NCBI GenBank assembly: GCA_036939355.1
Contig: JALLAP010000668.1
Location: 1 to 18,707 of the forward strand
DNA length: 18,707 bases
Source: Thalassiosira profunda
Taxonomy: Eukaryota > Bacillariophyta > Thalassiosirophyceae > Thalassiosirales > Thalassiosiraceae
Direction of reading: 5' to 3'
Shown: positions 9,222-18,707 of the stretch, one piece after another
Numbering within the stretch: the first letter of the stretch is position 1
How the letters are laid out: each line of letters begins with the position of its first letter
The notes under the pieces: model-generated
The model's database searches: none
Told to the model about the DNA's origin: nothing
Seen by the model: only the letters and a program-made list of their open reading frames with translations
Program-made: the position numbers and the translations under genes

Positions 9222-9827
9222 ATTGGCTTTGGACATGCCTTTGTTTGCGTCGGCTTGGCAGAAATGTATGTTTGCATGTGAAATGTTTTGAGAATGGAGA
9301 GGACCGAAGCGAGATCACCAAGAGTGCATGAAAATAAGCGCCTAAGATCTTAATTCAGGTGTGAAAGAAGCCTCGTCAGAAATACACATTGAAAGCTCTC
9401 TTTCGAAGGCGCGCTCGCTCGTGAGGCAAGGTCAGACATGATGCGCGTATGGAAGATCGCCAATCCTCCACTACTAGAGACAACATCTAGCGCTCGGATC
9501 GCCAACAGTTCAGTCATTGCCGCTGAGAGGTCACCCAGCCGGAGGGCGCATCTGCCAAAGTGTGTCCCGCCTTTGAGCCCCACCAAGGTCGCTCGTTTTC
9601 ACGACCCTTTCACGCATAAAAGACGCGGCTGCGTGGATCTCTCGGCGCGGCGGGCCGTCGAGGCATCGATGGGAGGCACAAAACGCAGGCGCGGCGGCGA
9701 CCTCATAACATCGAAGCATTTTGGCGTGTGGCCGGCGGAACCCCCAGAGGCTGAACCCGAGCGAACGCCCATAACTGATGTACTGCCCGCATCAACCAAC
9801 TAAAGAGGACGACAGCCGACAACGACG
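9222..9827. promoter_or_regulatory. Intergenic region: 3' UTR of the PDZ gene and promoter of the GH19 gene
   Basis: This 606-bp stretch lies between same-strand genes. A TATA-like CATAAAAG (9615-9622) lies about 205 bp upstream of the GH19 ATG. An open frame of 121 codons (9438-9803) crosses it but has no recognised domain and no coding-like features, and I do not call it. No TTGCAA box is seen near this start, unlike at three neighbouring genes. Confidence 0.45.
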
Positions 9828-12800
9828 ATGAAGCCGCCCTTTCTCGCCACCGCCACCGCCGCGGCGTGGACGACGCTCCTCCTGGCGCTGGCCCATCTTT
9901 GCCGCGCGTCCGCCATCAACGGACACGCCAGCGGCGCCCAAATTGCAAACTCCTCCGACCGGCGCCTCGCCTCCCAGCTCGACGCCCTCCTCTCGCATCT
10001 TGACTCTGTCAAATCCCAAATCGACGCCAAGCTCTTCCTCTACCAGACCCCCGCCTACCAGTGGATCCCCTCCAGCGTGTACCGCTACGCCGACCTCCGC
10101 GCCTCCCTCGAGATCATGGCCACCGAGGGCGTCGCCGGGAAGAAATTGTACGTGGGGGAAGATGTGGAGAACGGGCACGTCCTCGGATTGGTCGGCCTGG
10201 CCGCGTTCCTCGCGCAGTCGATGAAGGAGACGATCCAATACGACGCGTGCGATGAGAACAGTTGGGACTTTGTGAATGGAAAGTATCCCCTGAGCAATGC
10301 GTGCGGACAATTGGGGCAGAGTTATCAGGATTATCATTGTCCGGATCACGAGAAGCACATGGAGTGTCCGGTGGATCCCGATATGTCGATCCAAGCAGTG
10401 ACGCATGCTAAGTGGTACGGAGCGCCGGGGCCGCTGTTCTGCGGGCCCAAGTCGGAGTACCCGACGACGGGGTTTTGGGATCACGGGTATGAGTGTGAGT
10501 GTACATGCGAGGTTCACATGAGCACACTTGTCTGAAACACATTTCTTGTGTTCTTGATGCGCCCATGATCTTACCTCCACCCTCGTGCTTCGCCTCATTC
10601 TTGCTTCCCAGGCAACAAATCTTGGGCGTCGCCTCCCGAAACGTGCGATGTGTACGAGGGCCAGAAGGCGGGGCGGTACGACAATTCCATCGAGTATGCA
10701 AGCACCGGTGAGTGGCCCGTGCATCTATGTGTGCACATGTTGCGTAGTCGGATGCATTCAATGTGACTGACGTTTGTCCGGATCAGGCGGACGGACCGAC
10801 GTGGAGGGATGCTGCTGGTGGGGGCGCGGGGTGATCCAAACGACGGGCGTGTGGTGAGTGGGCTTGATGCCGCGCCGTGCCGTGCGATAGAGCAAGCAAC
10901 CGCTCACACCAAGCATCTGCCTCGTATCCGCTTCGTCTATGTCTGCACAGCAACTTTGGCAAGCTCAACTATTTCCTCGGTGCTGGAGCGAAGAAAGATG
11001 GGCGCGATGCACGGTATCCCAATATTGACTTCTGTGAGTGTGCCGTGGGGACACATCTTGTGCTCAATGATTTTTCTGCCTGTCCACTTGAGCTCACGAA
11101 TGATGTCTGATTGCAACCCACAGGCAAGGACCCCGAGGTGATCTGCGCGAGCCCTGAGCACAAGGAGCTCAAGTGGATCGCCGGGGAGTTTTACTGGATG
11201 GAGAGCGTGCAGTCCTACAACGTCGACGGATGGGATTACACCACCGAGCTGCTGAAATTCGTCCAGGGCGGCATGACGGGAACGGCGTTCATCGACGGCA
11301 TTTCGGGCATCGTGAATCGGGGGTGCCACAACCCTGTGAGTTACAAGAGGTGTGTCAGATCGAATCAACACGTTTCATTTGCTGACTCTGCATATCTCTC
11401 TGTCCCTTCAGCCCTGTGGCACCGGTCCGGTCGACGGTGGTTCCGAACGTGCCGAAAACTTCCACAAGGTCCTCAACGTATTCTTCGGAGGATCGCCTCC
11501 CGAGGTGGGGGACCTGTCCGCGTCGATAGGACTGCCTGCGACCCCCGGTGACGCAGCTGCGCCTACTCCTGGCGCAGTTCAAGCCCCTGGATCTTCGTCG
11601 AACGCTCCAGCCAAATGGTACCCAAACTACGACGCCCAGTACGCGCTCGGAAAGTGCGTGAACGAAGTTCCTGCCCCCAGCGGCAGACCGTCGTACGACT
11701 CCGGAGAGGAGTGTTGCAACCGAGCGTACGCTCACCAATCCTCGGGGGCGTGCCTTGCTTCCTTACCCGGCGCTTCGAGCCTCGCTGACTCACCGGAGGA
11801 CGAACCAGACTCCGGTTCGTCATCACAGGCCAAGCCATCTCAGGACAAGCCCAAACCCACGCGCCCAACTGTTCCGTTGTCACCCGAGGCTGCCGAGATC
11901 ATGAGCTCGACAACATTCGCAGAGCTGGAAAACTCGCTCGAGAGTGCGAAAAATGAGCTGGACACCAAGATCTTTCTCTACCAAACCCCGGCCTTCCAGT
12001 GGGTTCCCTCCAGCGTCTATCGCTACGACGACTTCAAGGAGAGCGTGGACGTCATGGCCACCGAGGGCGTGGCAGGAAAGAAACTCTACATTGGAGAAGA
12101 TGTGGACAACGGCCACGTCTACGGCCTGGTGAACATAGCGGCGTTCCTGGCGCAGTCGATGAAGGAGACGATCCAGTACGACGCGTGCGACGAGAACAGT
12201 TGGGACTTGGTAAGCGGGAAGTATCCGTTGAGCAACGCATGCGGACAACTGGGCCAGAGTTATCAAGACTACCACTGCCCGGACCACGAGAAGCACATGG
12301 AGTGCCCCGTGGATCCTGAGATGTCGGTCAAGGCGGTGACGCACGCCAAATGGTATGGGGCACCAGGGCCGCTCTTCTGCGGACCGAAGAGCGAGTATCC
12401 GTCGACGGGGTTTTGGGATCACGGCTACGAGTGTAACAAAGCGTGGGCGTCTCCCCCGGAAACGTGCGATGTGTACGAAGGCCAAAAGGCCGGTCGCTAC
12501 GACAACTCCATCGAAGTCGCCAACACGGCTGGTAGGACCGACGTCGAGGGATGCTGTTACTGGGGGCGCGGGGTGATTCAGACGACTGGCGTCTGGTAAG
12601 GAACTGTTCGCATTAGCTTGCGTCATTATGGGCCGATCTCAATACTCACACGTGTATGTTGTCTGTCCGTGAAGCAACTTTGGCAAACTGAACTACTTTC
12701 TCGGCGCTGGAGCGAAGAAAGACGGGCGCGATGCACGGTATCCAGAGATTGACTTCTGTAAGTCTGATGCTTGTGGAACGATGCAAAGGGTGTTTGTTTC

Positions 12801-15800
12801 TCATTGGCATTCTCACTTTTCTTACACCCGACTACAGGCAAGGATCCCGAGGCCATCTGCGCCAGTCCTGAGTACAAGGAACTGAAATGGATCGCCGGTG
12901 AGTTCTATTGGATGGAGTCGGTGCAATCGTACAACGTCGACGGATGGGATTACACCACCGAGCTGCAGAAGTTCGTGCGGGGAGGAATGACCGGGACGTC
13001 CTTCATAGATGCAGTGTCGGGGATCGTGAATCGAGGCTGCCACAATCCTGTGAGTTCTCATGATAACATGCGTGCATTGTTTTCTCTGTCATACGATCGA
13101 ACTCATCTTTCTGCCTGCTACAGCCTTGCGGTACGGGAGCGGTCGACGGCACCTGGGAGCGTGCTGAGAACTTCAAAAAGGTGTTGGATGCGTTCTTTGG
13201 CGGATCGTCTCCTGTGGTGGGAGTGTTACCCCCAGCTGATTCGGAAGAGGCTCCTGAGGCAATCGTCTCGTCGGTCGACACAGGCCCGCCTGGCGCATCC
13301 ACCCAGCCAGACTTCTCAACTCCCGATTCTGGGTTGACTGCAGATGCCTCCGCAGACGTAGCTGCGCAAGAGAAATGGTATCCAAACTACGACGCCCAGT
13401 ACGCGCTTGGAAAGTGCATAAACAATACCCCTGCCCCATGTGGGAGGCCGTCTTATGACTCCGGAGAGGAATGTTGCCAGAAGGCGTACGCCTACCAGGC
13501 GTCGGGAGCGTGCCTAGCGTCTCTACCTGGCTCACCCGGGTCAACAGCACCTCAGCTCGATTCATCGCCTGAGGGCTCTGCAAGTCTAGTTGCCTCGCCA
13601 GGGTCATCTGACGACACCCCAACGCAAGCCAAGCCCAAACCCTCACGCCCAACTGTTCCGCTGTCACCTGCGGCTGCTGTAATTGCGAGCTCTACGACAT
13701 TTGTGGAGCTGGAGAACTCGCTTGAGAGTGCGAAGGACGAGCTTGACACCAAAATATTCCTCTACGAATCCCCTACCTCTGGCTGGGTGCCATCCAGCGT
13801 CTATCGCTACGACGACTTCAAGGAGAGCGTGGACGTCATGGCGACGGAGGGCGTGGCAGGAAAGAAGCTCTACATTGGCGAAGATGTGGACAATGGCCAC
13901 GTGTTTGGCCTGGTGAACATAGCGGCGTTCCTCGCGCAGTCGATGAAGGAAACGATCCAGTACGACGCGTGCGATGAAAACAGCTGGGACTTGGTGAGCG
14001 GGAAGTATCCGCTGAGCAACGCCTGCGGACAACTGGGCCAGAGTTATCAAGACTACCATTGCCCGGACCACGAGAAGCACATGGAGTGCCCCGTGGATCC
14101 TGAGATGTCTGTCAAAGCGGTGACGCACGCAAAATGGTATGGTGCGCCGGGGCCGCTCTTCTGTGGACCGAAGCGCGAGTACCCGTCGACGGGGTTTTGG
14201 GATCATGGCTACGCATGCGACAAGGCGTGGGCGTCTCCCCCGGAAACGTGCGACGTGTACGAAGGCCAAAAGGCTGGTCGATACGACAACTCCATCGAAG
14301 TCGCCAACACGGCAGGTAGAACAGACGTCGAGGGATGCTGTTACTGGGGGCGCGGGGTGATTCAGACGACTGGCGTCTGGTAAGAAGACGTTTCTATGAT
14401 GCAATCTGTCGTTGCTAAAAACGCCGTGCTCTCTCGACACTCACATTCTGTTCTCTCTACTGCAACCCAAAAGCAACTTTGGCAAACTGAACTACTTTCT
14501 CGGTGCTGGAGCGAAGAAAGACGGTCGCAGCTCAAGATATCCTGAGATTGACTTCTGTAAGTTCGATGCTTGCGGTGGTTCTGTTTAGTGGCAGGTACTT
14601 GATTCTCATTCTCACTTTTCCTGCAATCCAACGCGTTGTCCCAGGCAAGGACCCCGAGGCCATCTGCGCCAGTCCTGAGTACAAGGAACTGAAGTGGATC
14701 GCCGGGGAGTTCTACTGGATGGAGAGCGTACAATCGTACAACGTTGACGGTTGGGATTACACCACTGAGCTGCAAAAGTTCGTACGTGGCGGAATGACTG
14801 GAACGGCGTTCATAGATGCAGTATCAGGGATCGTGAACCGAGGCTGCCACAATCCTGTGAGTTCAGATAACATGCGTGTGTGCCTTTCTCTGTTGAGTAA
14901 CAAGCGTATTCTCATTCCATTGTCACACTGCAGCCATGCGGTACGGGACAAGTCGACGGCACTTGGGAGCGTTCTGTGAACTTCAAGAAGGTGCTCGATG
15001 CGTTCTTTGGTGGGTCGCCTCCCGAGGTGGGAGAGCTCTCTACTACTAGTTCGCCAGAGACTCAGAGCGCAGTCACATCGTTGGATCCATCCATCGCAAC
15101 AGCTGGGTCCAATTCCGCCCTCACTGACGTGTACGTTGTTCCGTCAGAGGTATTCACATCTCTTGGTCCCGATGACTCTGCACCGCCTCCCATCGCGTCT
15201 GAGCTGTCTTCACTGAACGACTCAGGGACTCAGACAGATCTGGCGACGCCCGAGACTACAAACGTGTCCACAGATGAGGGGCCTCCCAGCTCAGAACCGC
15301 CATTGAGCGAAACGGGAACTGAAGAAGACCCAGCGACGTTTGCGGAAGCACCGGGCCCTACTGTGTGGAGACCCGAAGATGCGGATGTCTCAATGGCGGC
15401 TGCTTTTATTGCCGGCACTCTCTGCGATACGTATCAGTGCAGGCGGAACTCCAACTTCGTCACGTACAATTGCGGCGCGGCCGATATCCCTGACAACGCG
15501 TTGGTTTTGGACATTCTGTTTCAGTATGAAGTCACCGTGTTTGAGGCCGTCCAAACAGCTGACGTACTGCCTGGACTGAAGAAGGCGATCCTCAATAATC
15601 TTGCGGCAACGCTTCAATGTCAGTTCCTGCCACGAAGACATCTCACTATTGTTGGGGAGGACGTGATATTGGGATACCAATCCACTCAAGGCAGTGATGT
15701 GATTGATCGCGAGAAAGGTAAGGATGTTTGCTTCATTAGACTTGCTCTTGAAACGTCATTGTCTAATCCGGTGTGGTTACTTCCTCACAGGCTCTTGCAG

Positions 15801-17025
15801 CGAATCTGAAGTGGCCAACGGCGAAAAATGCATCCCTCTGATCGGCCATCTCGCAGCCTACGTTCAGCCTGCTGCCTCGGTCGACTCGGTATTATCTGCC
15901 AAGGACGCCATCCTCCATGTCATTCAGTATGGTATGGCTGGCGAGTTTTACGCAGAGCTTGCGAACAGTGTCGTGTATGTCGGCGAGCACAAAGGCGAGC
16001 GGCCAAAACCCCTGAGCAGCAGCAGCTCGAAGGATAATGACGAGCCTTCAAACTCTGGGAAGTCTGCCGCGATAGCGATTGTGCTGGTTGTGATTGCCAT
16101 CATTATGGGCGTTGCCAACTTTGTATTCGATCGAAGGAGGCGGGGAAGAGACATCCCGAAGGTGGCAGACCTCCGGAGAGCCTTTCGAAGGAGAGATGCA
16201 AGTGGAAGCTCTGAAAGCGGGAATGTTGAGAAGAATGACGACGACGACTTGTCCGTGTCGAATACCGCGTACACCGACACGAGGGTCTCGAATCTTGACC
16301 TTTCTGAAGCGTCGCGAGTGCCCTACCGAGAGGATCAGCCGCTAGACGGAGAAGCACGCGCATCTAATGATGGTTGTGGAGACGGAAACTCGTCATTCGA
16401 CCAGAAGATCGACAATCAGGATAGCTCGTCGGCGATGCCTGCTTACCAGCACTCCATAGATGAGCTGGACATTCACGTACATCGCGAGGCGCACGCAGAG
16501 ACCAAGAACGACACCAGCTCGGCGATGGAAGGCAATGGCAGCGTTAACTTTGTGATTGTCGAGGACAAATCTTCATCCGACGTTCGCGAAGACTACACCG
16601 GCGCAGCGCCGTTCAATGCGGATGAAGAGAACGTCCTCTCTGGTGACGGAAGCGACTCGTACGGTGAGAATCACGACTACGCTGGCAACGAAGGCACAAA
16701 CATTGCGGATGAAGACGAGGACGTGGTTGTATTTGGCATGCCGCACGATGGCATGTATTACACCGGTCAGATAGACGTGGCTTCTCGCCTTCCGCACGGT
16801 CTTGGGACGTTGAGGAGCGATGGCGATGGAAGGATTTATGAGGGCGAGTGGCACTTCGGCGAGCTGTTAGGCAATGAAAGCAACCCCGCTAGTCTTGAAG
16901 GGCATCATCCGGAAGAGCACCAGAACGACGGCGGTCAAGGACAACCTGCAGTTGAGTCTGGCTGGGAGCGTTACATTGTGGGCAGCGACGATATGAGCCG
17001 CGCGAGCTACATGGAGATGGATTGA
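9828..17025 (+). CDS. Membrane-anchored protein with three tandem GH19 chitinase-type domains, SEA-like region, TM and MORN-like tail
   Basis: Thirteen exons: 9828-10494, 10612-10707, 10787-10853, 10951-11033, 11124-11335, 11412-12595, 12675-12757, 12838-13049, 13124-14379, 14474-14556, 14645-14856, 14934-15717, 15791-17025. They total 6174 nt and 2057 aa. ATG 9828 starts a signal peptide (cleavage near CRASA|IN). Three GH19 domains follow, at about 70-402, 563-895 and 1080-1412. Each has an FLAQSMKET block with catalytic-type Glu134/627/1144, a second Glu nine residues later (143/636/1153), and [19 protein letters not shown], the GH19 substrate-cleft signature. Cys-rich WYPNY modules (443-492, 952-1001) precede copies 2 and 3. 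An acidic Ser/Thr linker, a SEA-like segment (about 1577-1725) and a TM helix (1739-1759) follow. The 298-residue acidic tail carries a MORN-like motif (1969-2008). GH19 enzymes cleave chitin; here they would act outside the plasma membrane. Domains are sure; activity is inferred. Confidence 0.9.
10035..11492 (+). repeat. GH19 domain copy 1 (five introns)
   Basis: This copy encodes residues about 70-402. It carries the Glu134/Glu143 pair and the GRGVIQTTG block. It is the most divergent copy (for example [18 protein letters not shown], where copies 2 and 3 read [18 protein letters not shown], and CCWWGRG against CCYWGRG). Introns lie at 10495-10611, 10708-10786, 10854-10950, 11034-11123 and 11336-11411; the first two are unique to this copy. 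Confidence 0.9.
11613..11762 (+). other. Cys-rich WYPNY module 1 in the GH19 protein
   Basis: Residues 443-492 begin [15 protein letters not shown] and contain Cys457, the Cys476-Cys477 pair and Cys489. Similar WYP...C...CC...C modules occur in secreted diatom proteins; carbohydrate or wall binding is plausible but unproven. Compared with module 2 it lacks one cysteine (APS where module 2 has APC). Confidence 0.7.
11973..13204 (+). repeat. GH19 domain copy 2 (three introns)
   Basis: This copy encodes residues about 563-895 with Glu627/Glu636. It is nearly identical to copy 3 at the DNA level: 12009-12058 equals 13793-13842 without a mismatch, and the last 58 nt up to and including the GTAAG donor (12543-12600) equal 14327-14384. 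Introns are 12596-12674, 12758-12837 and 13050-13123, at the same codon positions and phases as the last three of copy 1. Confidence 0.92.
13373..13522 (+). other. Cys-rich WYPNY module 2 in the GH19 protein
   Basis: Residues about 952-1001 repeat module 1 ([28 protein letters not shown]) but with five cysteines. It precedes copy 3 with a Ser/Pro/Thr linker between them. No third module follows copy 3; an acidic Ser/Thr linker takes its place. Confidence 0.7.
13757..15014 (+). repeat. GH19 domain copy 3 (three introns)
   Basis: This copy encodes residues about 1080-1412 with Glu1144/Glu1153. Introns are 14380-14473, 14557-14644 and 14857-14933. The last of these still resembles the matching copy-2 intron (both begin GTGAGTTC and share a GATAACATGCGTG stretch), which supports recent duplication of a genomic segment rather than of a processed copy. 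Confidence 0.92.
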
Positions 17026-17255
17026 TACTGGAAGACTTTGAAACTCGAGATGTAAAGAAAGAAAGTAGAGATCATTACATTACATTATGAAGCAGATTGA
17101 CACACACACACCATGCTTTCCTCTGAGAGGGTGCCCTTTGCCACTACTGGCTCTTGGCTCTTTTGTCCCGTGCGACTGGCCTGAAACGCGATCGTATTTG
17201 CAATTTGCAACCGAGCGGACAACCCCCACAACCGCCCATTGATTCAGTAGATACG
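17026..17255. promoter_or_regulatory. Region between the GH19 gene and PGK, with tandem TTTGCAA boxes
   Basis: This short 230-bp gap holds the 3' UTR of the GH19 gene and the PGK promoter. Two adjacent TTTGCAA heptamers (17197-17210) lie 46-59 bp upstream of the PGK ATG. A short CA repeat lies near 17100-17112. The frame before ATG 17256 is open but contains no earlier ATG. Confidence 0.5.
17197..17210. promoter_or_regulatory. Tandem TTTGCAA boxes upstream of PGK
   Basis: TTTGCAA occurs twice back to back, 46-59 bp before the PGK ATG. Single copies lie about 60 bp before the cupin-like ATG (6159-6165) and at the PDZ-gene ATG (6776-6782). The recurrence near starts suggests a promoter or initiator element, but no experimental basis is visible here. 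Confidence 0.3.
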
Positions 17256-18703
17256 ATGGTCCTCGCCCACGCCCTCCGCCACGCGGCCCGGCGCTCCGCC
17301 GCCGCCCATCCCTCGCGGGGCTACTGCGCCACCGCCCTGGCGCTCGAGAAGCTCAACGTCGAGGGCCTCGCGTCCCGCGTCGACCTCGCGGGCCAAAACG
17401 TCTTGCTGCGCGCCGACCTCAACGTCCCCCTCTCGAAGGAGGACGATTTCACCGTCACGGACGACACCCGGCTCCGGGCGGTGGTGCCCACGGCGAAGTA
17501 TCTGCTGGAGAAGGGGGCCAACGTGATTTTGTGCAGTCATTTTGGCCGGCCGAAGGGGAAGGTCGTCGAGACCGGCAAGAACGGGCGGCTGACCCCCGTC
17601 GTCGCGCCCCTGCAGGGATTGCTGGGCGTGGACGTGAAGAAGGTCGACGATTGCGTCGGGGTGGAGGTCGAGGCGGCCGCCAACGCGCTGAAGGGCGGGG
17701 AGGTGCTGCTGTTGGAGAACACGCGGTTTTACGGAGGGGAGACGAAGAACGATCCGGAGTTGGCCGCGGGGCTGGGCAAGCTGGCCGATTACTTCGTGAT
17801 GGACGCCTTCGGGACGGCGCACCGGGCGCATTCGTCGACGGCGGGGGTGGCCGATCATGTCAAGTTGAGCGCTGCCGGGTGAGTAGCGCATCTGCCCCTG
17901 CCTGCAATGCCTGCATCCTATTCTGTGCACATCTTGTGTGCTAACCTTGTCTGCGCACATCTTGTGCACCGATTTGTGACACTGCAATACGTTGCAATTC
18001 AATGGGGTGTGGTAGATTCTTGCTGGACAAAGAGCTGAAATACCTGAAGGGCGCGGTGGACGAGCCGAACCGACCGCTGTGCGCCATCATCGGCGGGGCC
18101 AAAGTGAGCACGAAGCTTCCGGTGATCGAGTCTCTGATCGAAAAGTGCGACAGCATCCTCCTGGGAGGGGGCATGATCTTCACCTTCTACCGGGCGCTGG
18201 GCTACGACGTGGGCGAATCGATGGTTGAGGAGGAGTACATCGAGCTCGCGGGAAAATTGATGAAGCAGGCAGAAGAAAAGGGCGTGAAGCTCCTCCTCCC
18301 GCCGGACGTGATCTTGGCGGACAAATTCGCCGAGGACGCCAACACCGCCATCGCGCGGGCGAGCGAGATCAGCGGCGAGTGGATGGGCCTCGACGTGGGA
18401 CCGGAGACGCTGGACCTGTTCAAAGGCGAGATTGAGAATAGCAACACCATCGTCTTCAACGGACCGATGGGCGTCTTCGAGATGGAGCCTTTCGCCACCG
18501 GAACAATCACCGTGGCTGAGCTCATGGCCGCGGCGACGGAGCGGGGCGCGACGACTATCGTGGGCGGCGGGGACAGCGTCGCGGCCGTGAACCAGGCGGG
18601 GTTGGGAGACAAGGTGTCCCACATTAGCACAGGAGGCGGGGCGAGCCTGGAGCTGCTCGAGGGAAAGGAATTGCCCGGAGTAGCGGCGTTGTCGGAGGCA
18701 TAG
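17256..18703 (+). CDS. PGK: Phosphoglycerate kinase, probably mitochondrial isoform
   Basis: PGK interconverts 1,3-bisphosphoglycerate plus ADP and 3-phosphoglycerate plus ATP. Exons 17256-17878 and 18016-18703 (137-bp phase-2 intron) give 436 aa, about 20-25 more than a bare PGK. The family motifs are intact: [91 protein letters not shown] and [16 protein letters not shown]. The N-terminus ([20 protein letters not shown] then RGYCAT) is rich in Arg and Ala, has no acidic residue before Glu34 and lacks an ASAFAP motif, so it looks like a mitochondrial presequence rather than a plastid one. Diatoms are known to carry the lower half of glycolysis in mitochondria, which fits. ATG 17256 is the first in its frame. 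Enzyme identity is certain; location is inferred. Confidence 0.97.
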
Positions 18704-18707
18704 AGAT

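Noticed and set aside
9438..9803. 121-codon open frame between the PDZ and GH19 genes
   Set aside because: No recognised motif and random-looking composition; it probably lies in UTR/promoter DNA.
15015..15420. A third WYPNY Cys-rich module after GH19 copy 3
   Set aside because: The linker here is acidic and Ser/Thr-rich without the WYP or paired-Cys signature.
16990..17025. C-terminus of the GH19 protein as a ligand for the neighbouring PDZ domain
   Set aside because: It ends MEMD, with an acidic last residue; PDZ ligands normally end in a hydrophobic residue.
1..18707. tRNA, rRNA, CRISPR, transposon or prokaryotic operon signals
   Set aside because: None could be recognised. Repeats present are coding-domain duplications, microsatellites or the assembly duplication.

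Overview
The window is nuclear DNA of a photosynthetic stramenopile, most probably a diatom or close relative. The evidence is: short spliceosomal introns (73-137 bp, GTGAGT/GTAAGT donors, CAG/AAG/TAG acceptors); a plastid-targeted protein whose signal peptide ends in an ASAFAP-type motif (ASLAFAP); single-pass surface proteins with a membrane-proximal SEA-like segment and a cytosolic PDZ domain, a design common in diatoms; Cys-rich WYPNY modules; and a phosphoglycerate kinase with a mitochondrial-type presequence. Coding DNA is GC-rich. I see no prokaryotic operons, CRISPR arrays, tRNA or rRNA genes, or transposons.

Layout. (1) 2-2226, +: 3' part of CDC45, a replication helicase subunit. Its reading frame is broken by a 72-bp duplication around a single N that looks like an assembly join. 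(2) 2551-4755, -: four-exon gene for a 651-aa MYND-RING-IBR-Rcat protein, a probable RBR ubiquitin ligase, with three UIM-like motifs at its C-terminus. (3) 5531-6100, -: single-exon, plastid-targeted, cupin-like protein with a C-terminal membrane anchor. (4) 6782-9221, +: four-exon gene for a 728-aa secretory type I membrane protein: Cys-rich module, Pro/Ser/Thr stalk, SEA-like region, TM helix, cytosolic PDZ. (5) 9828-17025, +: thirteen-exon gene for a 2057-aa membrane-anchored protein with three tandem GH19 chitinase-type domains, two Cys-rich modules, a SEA-like region, a TM helix and a cytosolic tail with a MORN-like motif. (6) 17256-18703, +: two-exon complete phosphoglycerate kinase.

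All spliced models were built by hand. Exon lengths sum to a multiple of three, and phases agree at every junction: 1956 nt for the RBR gene, 2187 for the PDZ gene, 6174 for the GH19 gene and 1311 for PGK.

Genes 4 and 5 are neighbours on the same strand and share a topology: signal peptide, long ectodomain, SEA-like segment, TM, cytosolic module. They may act together at the cell surface or wall, but that is inference from position and architecture. The most unusual object is the triple-GH19 protein. All three copies keep both catalytic glutamates at the spacing of loop-poor GH19 enzymes, and copies 2 and 3 are very recent duplicates. The other genes (CDC45, RBR ligase, cupin-like protein, PGK) are housekeeping or regulatory and have no evident functional link to one another.
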